Assembly: GCA_964618455.1 (NCBI GenBank)
Contig: CAZUAQ010000032.1
Span: 1-64,000, forward strand
Source: CAZUAQ01 sp964618455
Lineage (GTDB): Bacteria; Planctomycetota; Phycisphaerae; UBA1845; PWPN01
DNA length: 64,000 bases
Reading direction: 5' to 3'
This document shows positions 7,892 through 16,878 of this stretch, piece after piece. The notes below the pieces were generated by a model. It saw only the letters and a list, made by a program, of their open reading frames with translations. It was not told the DNA's origin and made no database searches. Within the stretch, counting starts at the first letter, position 1; every line of letters starts with the position of its first letter. The position numbers and the translations under genes are program-made.

Positions 7892-8365
7892 CTACCGGAG
7901 CAGCGCCACGATCCAGCTTTCGAAGTTCTCCTTGATCTCGCGCCGAAACTCCTCGGGATCGTCCACGAACATCGTATGCACGTAGAGCGTCTTGCGGTCG
8001 GGCGAGACGTCGATGCTCAGGCTTCCCGGTGTGAGGCTGACAATGTTCGCCAGAATCGCGATCTCGAGATCGGTCCTGGCCTCCAGCGGTACCCCCACGA
8101 TCCCCGGTCGGCGCAGCGCGGTCGGCGTGACGACCTCCCACGCGACGCGCAGGTTTGCCAGCAGCATCTCCCAGGCGAAGATGCCCGCGAACTTCAAGGC
8201 CAGCGGCACCTTCTGGAAGTAGGACGTCTGGCGGAACATGCCCCTCAACCAGTACAGGGCGATGAATGCAATGACGAAGCCCAGCAGCGCGTTGCTGTAC
8301 GTGAACTCGCCCGTCGAGGCGACCCACAGCGCCATCAGGAACAGGTTGAGCATCAGCACCTTCAC
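7892..8365 (-). CDS. mrpE: Mrp Na+/H+ antiporter subunit E
   Basis: 157 residues. Two N-terminal helices (VLMLNLFLMALWVAS and NALLGFVIAFIALYWL) are followed by the conserved cytoplasmic domain: VPLEARTDLEIAILANIVSLTPGSLSID (shortened) is the hallmark MrpE segment, then TLYVHTMFVDDPEEFRREI. The GTG start at 8365 overlaps the mrpD stop in the four-base arrangement GTGA, indicating translational coupling. Confidence 0.93.
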   Translation of the reverse strand: MKVLMLNLFLMALWVASTGEFTYSNALLGFVIAFIALYWLRGMFRQTSYFQKVPLALKFAGIFAWEMLLANLRVAWEVVTPTALRRPGIVGVPLEARTDLEIAILANIVSLTPGSLSIDVSPDRKTLYVHTMFVDDPEEFRREIKENFESWIVALLR

Positions 8366-9927
8366 GGCGAGTCCTCCGTCGCGTCCGGCTCGAGGGGCAG
8401 CAGGTCGACATCCTCCACGTAGCTCTCCCGTTCCAGTAACTGGTCTGCGGCACGTCCCGCCGCCGCCATGAACGACTGCGGATAGATTCCGATCGCCAGG
8501 GTGATGGCCAGCAGGATCACCATCGGTACGATGCGATAAGGCATGCGGAGCCGGGCACGCCGCGCGAGTTGCAGGGCGGACTGCGCCTCTTCCTCGGGCA
8601 GATCGGGCTGCGGCTTCCAGAACGCCTCGCTCCAGATTTTGACCATGCTCAGCAGTGTCAGCAGGCTGACGACCAGCGCGGTCCCTGCCAGCAGATACGA
8701 ATTCGCCATGAAGGCCGCCTGGATCACACTCAGCTTCGCCCAGAAGCCGGGGGACGGTGGAAGCCCGGCCAGGCTGAACGCGGAGCAGAGAAAAATGATC
8801 GCCAGCCAGGGGACTTCTTTCAGCAATCCACCCAGGCGCGAAAGATGTTCGCTGCCCTTCAAGGCGTGGACCGTCCCGCTGACAAGCAGCAGGTTCGTCT
8901 TGGCCAGCATGTTGTGTACGATGTAAAAGATGGTGGCGGCGATGGCCAGGCGGCGCGTCAGGGGATCCGTCGCGCCCAGCAGTGCCACGCCCATCACCAT
9001 GTAGCCCACCTGGCTGATGATATGGACGCTCAGGATGCGGCGGATGTGCGATTGCGACAGCGCGCCGAGCACGCCCACGACCATGGTCAAGCAGGCAATG
9101 CCTCCTAGCAGCGTCAGGAGATAATCGGAGGTCGGCATCACCAGGGAGAAGACGCGCACCATCGAATAGAGCCCGACCTTGGTGAGCATGCCCGCGAAGA
9201 TGGCGGTGATCGCCGCCGGGGGCGTGTGGTAACTGGCCGGCAGCCAGAAGTGCAGCGGAAAGACCGCTGCCTTGATGCCGAAACTCAGGAACAGCAGGAC
9301 GGAGACGGCCGTCAACAGCCATGGGCGGCTTTCTCGCGCCAGGGCAAGACGCTCGGACAGGTGCGCCATGTTCAACGTATGGGCGATGCCGTAAATCAGG
9401 CCGATCGCCGCAAGAAACAGGGCCGAACTCAGCAGACTTAACGTCACGTACTTGATGCCCGCTTCGATCTGAGCGCGGTCGCCGCCGAGCACCAGCAGCA
9501 CGAAGCTCGCCATCAGCATCACTTCGAACCACACGTACAGGTTGAAGAGATCCCCGGTCATGAACGCACCGCAGACCCCCATCATCATTGCGTTGAGATA
9601 TCCGAAGTAGCCGAATCGGTGGCGGCGGTTATCGATGTCGGCAATGGAATAAATGGTCACAGACAGGTGAAGAACGGCCGCGGCGACCACCATGATCGAC
9701 GCAAACATGTCGCTGACAAGCGTGATGCCCAGCGGGGCCTGCCAACCGCCGAGATAAAGCACCATCCGGCCATCCAGCGAGGTACGTACCAGCAGCACGA
9801 TGCCCGCGATGAGCAATGCCGTGGCACCTGCGACGGCCACGCGCCGCTGCACGCGCCGCCGATGCCCGAGGAGCAGGCACAGGCACGCCGTCAGCAGGGG
9901 GATCAGGATGGGAAGCGCCGGCAGCAT
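8362..9927 (-). CDS. mrpD: Mrp Na+/H+ antiporter subunit D (NuoN/M-like)
   Basis: 521-residue polytopic membrane protein related to the proton-pumping subunits of complex I. Visible features include the lysine-bearing helix GIKAAVFPLHFWLPASYHTPPAAITAIFAG (shortened), the family signature containing H-F-W-L-P-A, and FNLYVWFEVMLMASFVLL near residue 130 with the conserved glutamate. HIISQVGYMVMGVAL contains the Q-x-G-Y motif of the discontinuous helix region. About 14 helices are expected. A charged C-terminal tail follows the last helix. It lies one base downstream of mrpC and overlaps mrpE. Confidence 0.95.
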   Translation of the reverse strand: MLPALPILIPLLTACLCLLLGHRRRVQRRVAVAGATALLIAGIVLLVRTSLDGRMVLYLGGWQAPLGITLVSDMFASIMVVAAAVLHLSVTIYSIADIDNRRHRFGYFGYLNAMMMGVCGAFMTGDLFNLYVWFEVMLMASFVLLVLGGDRAQIEAGIKYVTLSLLSSALFLAAIGLIYGIAHTLNMAHLSERLALARESRPWLLTAVSVLLFLSFGIKAAVFPLHFWLPASYHTPPAAITAIFAGMLTKVGLYSMVRVFSLVMPTSDYLLTLLGGIACLTMVVGVLGALSQSHIRRILSVHIISQVGYMVMGVALLGATDPLTRRLAIAATIFYIVHNMLAKTNLLLVSGTVHALKGSEHLSRLGGLLKEVPWLAIIFLCSAFSLAGLPPSPGFWAKLSVIQAAFMANSYLLAGTALVVSLLTLLSMVKIWSEAFWKPQPDLPEEEAQSALQLARRARLRMPYRIVPMVILLAITLAIGIYPQSFMAAAGRAADQLLERESYVEDVDLLPLEPDATEDSP

Positions 9928-9928
9928 C

Positions 9929-10294
9929 TTATTTCTCGGAGAGCCCCATGTTTTCCGAATCGTCGTTGCCGATCAGAAGATATGCCCGCTTGACCAGCAC
10001 GGCGGTGAACGCCAGCACGGCGAAACTGATGACGATGGCAGTCAGGATCAGTGCCTGCGGGATCGGATCGGCGTAACCGTCCGGCGGCTTTTTTTCTCCA
10101 ACGGCAACGAAGGGCGGCACAGCCCGGACCAGCCCTCCCGACGTGAAGATCAGCAGGTTGGCGGCATGACCCAGGAGGATCAGGCCGAAGATCATCTTGA
10201 TCGTGCTTCGCGCCAGAAGCATGTAGAACGCTACCGCGTACAGCAGGCCCACCAGTATCGCCATCAGGAGAAACATAAGGCCTTTACTCCTCAC
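9929..10294 (-). CDS. mrpC: Mrp Na+/H+ antiporter subunit C (NuoK-like)
   Basis: 121 residues, three helices, homologous to NuoK. The stretch GLILLGHAANLLIFTSGG carries the NuoK/MrpC pattern, in which a glutamate or its equivalent lies in the middle helix, and ADPIPQALILTAIVISFAVLAF is the conserved P-Q-A-L-x-L-T-A-I-V-I motif. Its start overlaps the end of mrpB by 11 bases. A charged C-terminus (LIGNDDSENMGLSEK) follows. Confidence 0.94.
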   Translation of the reverse strand: MRSKGLMFLLMAILVGLLYAVAFYMLLARSTIKMIFGLILLGHAANLLIFTSGGLVRAVPPFVAVGEKKPPDGYADPIPQALILTAIVISFAVLAFTAVLVKRAYLLIGNDDSENMGLSEK

Positions 10295-10691
10295 TCAGAC
10301 TTAACAAAATCATCAGCGACGCGCCGAGCACGACCAGGTACACGCCGATGTCGAACAGCAGCACAGTGCTCAGCTTCAACTCGACGGGCAGATCGAACGG
10401 CACCCACAACCCCTTCATGAATGGCTCGCCGATCAGCCACGCGAAACACCCGCTGGCCAAGGCCGCAAGCAGCCCCCACACCACCAGCGTGTGCGGCGGA
10501 AACCGTAATATTCTCCGAGTCTCCCGCGCATCGAAGGCGAGGATGTACAAAGCGAAGGCGGTCACCGCCACAAGACCGCCGATGAATCCACCGCCCGGGT
10601 CGTTGTGCCCGCGCAGAAGCATGAACAACGAGAACAGCAGGAGAATCGGCGTGATGCCGCGCGTCGCCGTCTGGAAGATCAGGGAACTCAT
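10284..10691 (-). CDS. mrpB: Mrp Na+/H+ antiporter subunit B
   Basis: 135 residues, four helices. LRGHNDPGGGFIGGLV is the unmistakable MrpB/MnhB signature (G-H-N-x-P-G-G-G-F). The C-terminal LLFDIGVYLVVLGASLMILLSL also fits. The four-base overlap with the mrpA stop (10688-10691) and the 11-base overlap with mrpC place it inside the operon. Confidence 0.95.
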   Translation of the reverse strand: MSSLIFQTATRGITPILLLFSLFMLLRGHNDPGGGFIGGLVAVTAFALYILAFDARETRRILRFPPHTLVVWGLLAALASGCFAWLIGEPFMKGLWVPFDLPVELKLSTVLLFDIGVYLVVLGASLMILLSLSEE

Positions 10692-13027
10692 GGCTTACCT
10701 CCCGCCGCGAAGCTTCGCCGGTACATGCGCATCAACGCGTACACACCGAACCCCGCCAGGGCGACTACGGCGATCTCGCCCAGCGTGTCCAGCGCGCGAA
10801 AATCCACCAGGATCACGTTGACGACATTGCGGCCGTAGGCGTCGGGCTTGGCGATCTCCGCGAGACGCTCGCTGACTTCGGCGGGCATCGTCAGTGTGGC
10901 CGAGGCCAGAATGAATCCCGTCATGATCGTTCCGCCGATCAGGGCGATGGCAGCATCCTCCACGCGAACCAGGCGTCCGCGCAGATTCTTGAATCCCGGC
11001 AACCGGTAGAAGATCAGCACCAGGAGGATGACGGTCAGCGTCTCTACCATGATCTGCGTCATGGCCAGGTCCGGCGCGCTGAACAGGGCGAAGAGGATGG
11101 CAATCATCAGCCCGGTCACGCCAAGCTTCGCGATAGCCGAAAGCCGCGCCTTGGCGGTGATCGCCGCCAACGCCCCAGATGCGACAAGAAGAACAAGGAC
11201 CAGTTCCTCCCAACGCCAGTTCGACGTCACACCTTCCGCCGGTTGCATGGCGCGAATCAGCGGGTACACGGTGGTCACGATCATCACCAGCACCACGACG
11301 CGGACATACTGCCGAAGGCTGCCAGTCTGCGTGAGCCGCGTGGTCATTTCCGCCACGGTGGTCAATGCGGACATCAATCGTTCATACAGACGCGAGGGAC
11401 CGAGTTGCCCCATCTGACTGACGACCGTCGCGATCTTCGACAGCCCGCGTCGCAGTTTCAGAAAGACGACGAAACCCAACGCCAGCGTCATCGTGCTGAT
11501 GCCGAGGGCAGTCAATGCCACCGGGCTCAGACCGTGCCAGAGTTTCAGTTTCATGATGATCTCGCGGCCGCCGATCGACGTCGCCATGGCTGAGCCCAGC
11601 GCTTCGTCGAACACCCCGGGGATCATCCCGATGAACAACCCCGTGATCGCCAGCACGATCGGACCGAGCCGCATCCGGAGCGGCGCCTCATGGGCGGAGG
11701 CCGCCGATTCTTTTCTCGGGCCATAGAAGGGCCACACCGCCACGACCAATGCCATGGCGATCAGGAAGATATTGGCCAGCGTGGCCACGAGAATCAGAAC
11801 GATGCCCACGTACTCCAGATTGAGCTTGGCCTTGAGCAGCAATTCCTTGCCGATGAACCCGAACAGCGGGGGGGCGCCCGCCATACTCAAGGCAGCCAAC
11901 AGGCCCGAGACCGCCGTGACCGGCATGATGCGAAACAGTCCGCCGAGTTCGTGCACGTCGCGCGTGCCCGTCGCGTGCTCCAGACTCCCGGCAATCATGA
12001 ACAGCGCCGCCTTGTAGCAGGCGTGGGCGACGAGATAGACCACCGCCGCTTTGATCGCCAGGTCGGTGCCGACGCCGATCAGCATCGTCAAGGTACCCAA
12101 CACGCTGACCGTCGTGTAAGCAAGAATCCGCTTGAGATCGCTCTGCCCCGCTGACATGCCCGCCGCCACAAGCATCGTGACCGCGCCCACCGAGGTCAGC
12201 AGCACATGCCACAGATCGCTTTCGCCGAAGATGGGATTCAACCGCGCCAGCAGGAAGACGCCCGCTTTCACCATGGTCGCCGAATGCAGGTACGCCGAGA
12301 CCGGCGTCGGGGCCGCCATCGCGTTGGGCAGCCAGATGTGAAAGGGCATCTGGGCAGACTTCGAAAACGCGCCGAGCACGATCAGCACGACCGCCGCTGC
12401 GAAGAGCGGATGACCCGAGAGATCGGCGGTGACCAATGACGAGATCCGCGAGACCTCGTCGGCGGGAACGCCGCTTCCGGCCGCCGCGATACGAAGCAGA
12501 ATAATACCCGCCAGGAGTGCAAGGCCGCCCGCGCCCGTCACCAGCAATGCTTGGCGCGCGGCGTTGCGGCTTTCCAACTTCTCGTGTTTGAAACCGATCA
12601 GCAGATATGACGCGATGCTGGTCAGCTCCCAGAAAACAAAGAGTACGAACAGGTCATCGCTGAAGACGACGCCCAGCATCGCCCCCAGAAACAGCAACAG
12701 AAATCCGCACAAACGCCCGAGACGCGGATCGCCGAGCATGTACGCTCCCGCGTAGAGCAGCACCAATGTGCCGATCCCCGAGATAAGGAGTCCGAAAGTG
12801 GCGGAGAGTCCGTCGAAACGAAAGGCCAGTTCAATGCCCAGTGCGGGGATCCAGGGCAGCGATTCGAGATGCAGCGTCTCTGCATCCAGCGGGAGGCGCC
12901 GCGCGATGCTGATGGCGGGAATCAGTGCAATTCCAGCGAGCGTGTAGACCCCGAAGCCGCGCAGCACCCGCAACAACCAGGGAGCGGCCGGCGCCGCGAC
13001 CAACGGAATCAGTATCATCCACAGCAC
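10688..13027 (-). CDS. mrpA: Mrp Na+/H+ antiporter subunit A (NuoL-like)
   Basis: 779 residues, the normal size for MrpA when a separate MrpB exists (about 775-800). The first 500 residues are NuoL-like: FVFWELTSIASYLLIGF with the key glutamate, MPFHIWLPNAMAAPTPVSAY with the H-x-W-L-P-x-A-M-x-A-P-T-P-V-S motif, and YTTVSVLGTLTMLIGVG. The C-terminal third has the MrpA-specific part: APDLAMTQIMVETLTVILLVLIF, then VNVILVDFRALDTLGEIAVV, the MbhE-like segment. MrpA is the main Na+/H+ exchanging subunit, used for sodium and pH homeostasis at the inner membrane. It is the first gene of the operon. A possible promoter on the minus strand near 13160-13190 (TTTGCA, 18-base spacer, TATGAC) could drive all seven genes. 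Confidence 0.95.
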   Translation of the reverse strand: MLWMILIPLVAAPAAPWLLRVLRGFGVYTLAGIALIPAISIARRLPLDAETLHLESLPWIPALGIELAFRFDGLSATFGLLISGIGTLVLLYAGAYMLGDPRLGRLCGFLLLFLGAMLGVVFSDDLFVLFVFWELTSIASYLLIGFKHEKLESRNAARQALLVTGAGGLALLAGIILLRIAAAGSGVPADEVSRISSLVTADLSGHPLFAAAVVLIVLGAFSKSAQMPFHIWLPNAMAAPTPVSAYLHSATMVKAGVFLLARLNPIFGESDLWHVLLTSVGAVTMLVAAGMSAGQSDLKRILAYTTVSVLGTLTMLIGVGTDLAIKAAVVYLVAHACYKAALFMIAGSLEHATGTRDVHELGGLFRIMPVTAVSGLLAALSMAGAPPLFGFIGKELLLKAKLNLEYVGIVLILVATLANIFLIAMALVVAVWPFYGPRKESAASAHEAPLRMRLGPIVLAITGLFIGMIPGVFDEALGSAMATSIGGREIIMKLKLWHGLSPVALTALGISTMTLALGFVVFLKLRRGLSKIATVVSQMGQLGPSRLYERLMSALTTVAEMTTRLTQTGSLRQYVRVVVLVMIVTTVYPLIRAMQPAEGVTSNWRWEELVLVLLVASGALAAITAKARLSAIAKLGVTGLMIAILFALFSAPDLAMTQIMVETLTVILLVLIFYRLPGFKNLRGRLVRVEDAAIALIGGTIMTGFILASATLTMPAEVSERLAEIAKPDAYGRNVVNVILVDFRALDTLGEIAVVALAGFGVYALMRMYRRSFAAGGKP

Positions 13028-13261
13028 GTATCAGCCAACCCAGGCGAAGGCCTCAAAGATACTCGGGAGTTGCACACTGACGTGATTTGCCGAAGCCGGG
13101 ATCGCATGCCGTTCGATTCGCCGATCACGATCGCGTGCGGTTACCAGTCATACAGGAACGCTACCCTCACTGCAAACGGCGATAACGGATCTGAAGTAGG
13201 GGAAATCGCTCAGTTCATGTACAAAGATCGGATAGCTCTCGAGCGCAACCCGAGCACTCCA

Positions 13262-14275
13262 TCACGCGTGCAGTTCCACCACGTCGCGGTCGAACAGTTC
13301 GTGATGACCGCTGACCTGCGCCCCGGAGTGGCCGTGCTCCCCCCAGACACGCGCAAACTTCAGCTTGGCAGCCAGATCCTTGTGGATCGTACGGGCCAGT
13401 TCCTCCACGGTGCTTCCCCGCGGAAGAACGAAAGGCTTATCCTTGTCTGCCGGTTTGCCCGGTTCCTTCGTGTAGACGCGCACCTTGTCCAGCATGCTGT
13501 AGAACGCGGCCAGCATTTCTTCCAGGCCCGTCGGCGCCTGCGACGAGATACGGATCATCTTCGGCGGAGTTTCTTCACCGCGAAGCTCGAGCAGCGTTTC
13601 CCAGTTGTCTTCCGCGCCGGCCGCGTCCGCTTTCGTGCAGACGATCAAGCCCTGCGGACCGATGTCCAGTGTTGTATCGTCGTCGTGTTCCTCTTCCGGA
13701 TTCGAAGTCCCTTCAACGTCGAACGCCATGTCGCGCTCGGCCAGCAACGCGAGCATCGCATCGATGTCCTCCAGCACCGTATCTGCCGACAGGTCCACGA
13801 CGATGGCGATGATGTCCGCGTTGCGCAGCGCGTTGATCATGCCCGGCGGTACGTGATCCGGCGTCACCGGGGGAAGGTCGACCAGTTCGATCGGTACATC
13901 CTCGTGATACGCCATTCCCGGGACCGGCAGCGGCGTGCCGTATGGAAAGTCCGTGACCTTGACCGCCGCCTTGGTCAATGCCGCCGCGATCGAGGACTTG
14001 CCGCTGTTGGGCGGCCCGAACAGCAGCACCTGCCCCGCGCCCTGGTGCACGATGTGATACGGATCGGCCCCCGCGCCGGCCTTCTTTGCCGACGGACCCG
14101 CATCCTTCAGCTCCTTGATCCGCCGCTTGATGTCCGCCTGCTTCTTCTCGCTCGCCTTGTGCTTGGGGATCGCGCGCAGCATCTCCTGCAGCGCCGCCAG
14201 CTTCTCCTCCGGCGACCGCGCCTGGCGGTACTTGCGATCCGCCTCGAAATACTCCGGTGTCAGGTTCAATGCCAT
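13262..14275 (-). CDS. DRG/Obg-like GTPase with C-terminal TGS domain
   Basis: 337 residues. After a charged helical N-terminus (about 1-70, rich in Lys and Glu) comes a GTP-binding domain: G1 GPPNSGKSS (87-95), a G2 region around TDFPYGTPLPVPGM, a G3-like DLPPVTPDHVP instead of the usual DxPG, and G4 as CTKAD rather than NKAD. The last 80 residues have the TGS pattern VLPRGSTVEELARTIHKDLAAKLKFARVWG and end GAQVSGHHELFDRDVVELHA, as in DRG proteins. DRG GTPases bind ribosomes or RNA in archaea and eukaryotes; bacterial forms are rare and uncharacterised. An insert rich in acidic residues (NPEEEHDDDTTLDIG) lies before G4. The gene stands alone. Confidence 0.82.
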   Translation of the reverse strand: MALNLTPEYFEADRKYRQARSPEEKLAALQEMLRAIPKHKASEKKQADIKRRIKELKDAGPSAKKAGAGADPYHIVHQGAGQVLLFGPPNSGKSSIAAALTKAAVKVTDFPYGTPLPVPGMAYHEDVPIELVDLPPVTPDHVPPGMINALRNADIIAIVVDLSADTVLEDIDAMLALLAERDMAFDVEGTSNPEEEHDDDTTLDIGPQGLIVCTKADAAGAEDNWETLLELRGEETPPKMIRISSQAPTGLEEMLAAFYSMLDKVRVYTKEPGKPADKDKPFVLPRGSTVEELARTIHKDLAAKLKFARVWGEHGHSGAQVSGHHELFDRDVVELHA

Positions 14276-14399
14276 GGCCGCATTATACGCGATGGCCTGC
14301 GTCCAGCGGGAACCGCGATCGGCATCCGACGGATTCGCTTTCCCCCGATGGCGTTCATGTTACAATTTGATCCGGCCCAAATGGAGGGAGACTCATCTC

Positions 14400-15173
14400 A
14401 TGCGCGTCGCGTCACCGGATCAGAAAGCGTTCTTCGACGACAACGGATACCTGCTCTGCCGCGAATTCTTCCCGGCCGAGACGGTTGCCCGGTGGCGGGA
14501 TGAGATGGCCGCGCTGCTTCAGAACCCCGCCGACCATCCCCGCAGCGCGCTGTTCACCGCAGATCCCGGCCCGGCCGACGCGCCGATCGACCCCGCCAAC
14601 CCCCATCGGATCTGGCGCGTCATGGATCTGCCTCTGCTCGGCGACACCTGGTTCCAGCTTGCCTGCGATCCGCGCATCACCGGCATGATGAGCGACCTCC
14701 TCGGGCCGGACATCAATTTCCACAACGGCAAGGCCATCCTCAAACCGCCTCACTTCCAGCCCAGGGACTGGGGCTGGCACCAGGACTGGCCATACGAGCG
14801 CCATTCCGAGCCCGATCTCGCCGCCTCCATCGTGTACCTGCACGACATGGAACCCGACGCCGGGGCCACCGCCCTCGTGCCCCGCAGCCATACCTCCGGC
14901 GAATGGGAGCACGTCGAGACCGACGGCCTCTTCTCCATTCCCGAGGATCGTATCGGCCCCGACGCCACCCCCGTGGCGGTCAGGGCAGGGGACGTCCTCT
15001 TCATCCATGTGCTCATCGTGCACCGCGCCGGCATCAACAACTCGTCGCTGAGCCGCTGCGGCGTCATCAACGAGTACAAGACCGCCGGCACCCGCGACCT
15101 CTGGGGCAATACCCTCGCCTTTGCCGAACTCCCCCTCGTCCGCAACGGCCAACCATTCCTCACGTGCGCCTGA
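14400..15173 (+). CDS. Phytanoyl-CoA dioxygenase (PhyH) family oxygenase
   Basis: 257 residues from ATG 14400, which has AGGGAG shortly upstream. Fe(II)/2-oxoglutarate-dependent double-stranded beta-helix fold: the iron ligands are the H-x-D of WGWHQDWPYE (about 125-131) and the distal histidine in FIHVLIVHRAGINNSS (about 212). FHNGKAILKPPH and the terminal R-x-x-x-I-N-E-Y segment fit the family, with RCGVINEY contributing the 2-oxoglutarate-binding region. Family members hydroxylate a wide range of small molecules, so the substrate cannot be inferred. Neighbouring genes offer no pathway context. Confidence 0.88.
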   Translation: MRVASPDQKAFFDDNGYLLCREFFPAETVARWRDEMAALLQNPADHPRSALFTADPGPADAPIDPANPHRIWRVMDLPLLGDTWFQLACDPRITGMMSDLLGPDINFHNGKAILKPPHFQPRDWGWHQDWPYERHSEPDLAASIVYLHDMEPDAGATALVPRSHTSGEWEHVETDGLFSIPEDRIGPDATPVAVRAGDVLFIHVLIVHRAGINNSSLSRCGVINEYKTAGTRDLWGNTLAFAELPLVRNGQPFLTCA

Positions 15174-15327
15174 TCGGGTTGATCGCCATGCGCCGACGGC
15201 CGTCACCGCCCGCGCTCCAAACTTGCACACTCCCCCGAAATCCGGGAAAACAGCGTCGCGCACGACCCGCTGGAGTTCGCAACGACGCACGCACTGACAC
15301 ACGAGATAACACGACAGGGAGTGAACC

Positions 15328-16089
15328 ATGCGACGCAAATACGTAGCCGGCAACTGGAAAATGAACATGAACAAGGCTGACGGAATGGCCCTGGTCGAGG
15401 GGATCAAGGCCAATCTGCCCGCCGGGGCCGCGCTGGACGTGGCGGTCTTTCCCCCCGCGTACCTCCTGTTCCCCATCGCCGAGGCGGTGAAGGGCTCGCC
15501 CATCGAATTCGGCGCCCAGAACTGCTATTTCGAGCCCAAGGGGGCGTTCACCGGCGAAATCTCGCCGTCCATGATCAAGGATACGGGTGCCCATTCGGTG
15601 ATTATCGGACATAGCGAGCGGCGTCACGTCTTCGGCGAAACCGGCGATCTGCTCAAGAAAAAGGTCGTGGCGGCCCTGGGAGAGGGCCTGAAGGTGATTT
15701 ATTGCGTCGGCGAGCTGCTGGAAGAGCGGGAGGCGGGCAAGACCGAGGCCGTCCTGGACCAGCAGTTGGCCGAGGTGCTGGGTTCGGACGTGGCGTTGGA
15801 CCACGTCGTCATCGCCTACGAGCCGGTCTGGGCGATCGGCACGGGCAAGACCGCCACCCCCGAGCAGGCCCAGGAGGCCCACGCCTATATTCGTCAGCAG
15901 ATCGGAAAAATGTATAATGATGCTTCTGCGCAGAGCCTGCGGATCCAGTACGGCGGCAGCGTCAAGGCGGCCAATGCCCAGGAGTTGATGTCGCAGCCGG
16001 ATGTGGACGGCGCCCTGGTGGGCGGAGCCAGCCTGAAGGCGGACGAGTTCGGCGGCATCATCAAGGGCGCCCTGGCGGCCCAGGGCTGA
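15328..16089 (+). CDS. tpiA: Triosephosphate isomerase
   Basis: 253 residues, full length. It interconverts dihydroxyacetone phosphate and glyceraldehyde 3-phosphate. Catalytic residues are visible: Asn and Lys in VAGNWKMNMNK (residues 6-16), His in VIIGHSERRHVFGE (about 92-105), and Glu in AYEPVWAIGTGKTATPEQAQ (about 163-182, with the lid loop). The phosphate-binding GGSVKAAN follows near 208. A GGGAG ribosome site precedes the ATG. Together with phosphofructokinase ten kilobases upstream it gives two glycolytic enzymes in the window. Confidence 0.97.
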   Translation: MRRKYVAGNWKMNMNKADGMALVEGIKANLPAGAALDVAVFPPAYLLFPIAEAVKGSPIEFGAQNCYFEPKGAFTGEISPSMIKDTGAHSVIIGHSERRHVFGETGDLLKKKVVAALGEGLKVIYCVGELLEEREAGKTEAVLDQQLAEVLGSDVALDHVVIAYEPVWAIGTGKTATPEQAQEAHAYIRQQIGKMYNDASAQSLRIQYGGSVKAANAQELMSQPDVDGALVGGASLKADEFGGIIKGALAAQG

Positions 16090-16133
16090 GCCGAGTGCCG
16101 CCCGGGCGGTCGCGCCGAGCAAAGAATAAGAGT

Positions 16134-16168
16134 TCAACGCGGGGATAAGTGCATTGTTCCCGCGTTGA
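16134..16168 (+). terminator. Hairpin between tpiA and secG
   Basis: TCAACGCGGG (16134-16143) pairs perfectly with CCCGCGTTGA (16159-16168) across a 15-base loop and is followed by TTAATT. This is a plausible but T-poor terminator or a 5' leader element for secG. Confidence 0.55.
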
Positions 16169-16298
16169 TTAATTCATTGACGGTGCCTGGTCAGCGATGA
16201 ACATCGACGCGCCTTCGGTTCCGTCGAGATGCGCGCGAAGGACATCAAGAGTTGCCGAGACGAAGGACGTTCGGACGTCGAGAGAGGAACGGTTGAGG

Positions 16299-16853
16299 AT
16301 GCATACGATGCTGGCATTGAGTTTCGGGCAGTTGGCCATCACCTTTATGTTTCTGCTGGTGTGCGTGCTGTTGATCCTGGTGGTGCTGCTGCAGAAGGGG
16401 CGCGGCGGCGGACTGTCCGGTGCCTTTGGCGGCGTGGGCGGTCACAGCGCGTTCGGCACCAAGACCGGCGACGTGTTCACGTGGATCACGGTCGGCCTGA
16501 CCTTCTTCTTCATCCTCTTCGCGGTGCTGGGGAATTACATCCTGATTCCCGAGACGATTGCCGACGCAGGATCCGACGCCGAGATTGAGCCTGCCGGCGA
16601 GGATGGCGCGGCCGGGGAGACACCCCCAGCCACGCCCGTTACGCCGCCTGCCCCCGTCGAAAGCCCCCGAACCGGGACTCCCGTCGAGTCCACGGAGACG
16701 TCGACGGATGCGACCACGGAGTCGGATGCGTCCGAAACCACCGAACCGGACGATGCAGGCGAAGAAACGGCCGAGGGTACGGACACCGACGCATCCGGGA
16801 CCGAAGCCTCCGCGACCGACGTCGACGAACCCGCCGAAACCCCCGATCCCTGA
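16299..16853 (+). CDS. secG: SecG-like preprotein translocase subunit with long acidic tail
   Basis: 184 residues from ATG 16299, which is preceded by AGAGAGGAAC. The first 85 residues are SecG: an N-terminal helix (LAITFMFLLVCVLLILVVLLQ), the conserved cytosolic loop QKGRGGGLSGAFGG followed by HSAFGTKTGD, and a second helix (WITVGLTFFFILFAVLGNYIL). SecG assists SecYEG during protein export. Unlike the usual 75-110-residue subunit, this one carries about 95 more residues rich in Glu, Asp, Thr, Pro and Ala (EPAGEDGAAGETPPATPVTP and similar), probably disordered. The tpiA-secG-yicC-gmk-rpoZ-coaC order resembles housekeeping clusters elsewhere. Confidence 0.9.
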   Translation: MHTMLALSFGQLAITFMFLLVCVLLILVVLLQKGRGGGLSGAFGGVGGHSAFGTKTGDVFTWITVGLTFFFILFAVLGNYILIPETIADAGSDAEIEPAGEDGAAGETPPATPVTPPAPVESPRTGTPVESTETSTDATTESDASETTEPDDAGEETAEGTDTDASGTEASATDVDEPAETPDP

Positions 16854-16878
16854 CCGCGCGGCGAGGAGACTTCCCTTC

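Noticed and set aside
12869..14503. 544-codon plus-strand frame spanning the DRG gene and the mrpA 5' end
   Set aside because: Antisense to a GTPase with clear G motifs and crosses an intergenic gap without any start signal.
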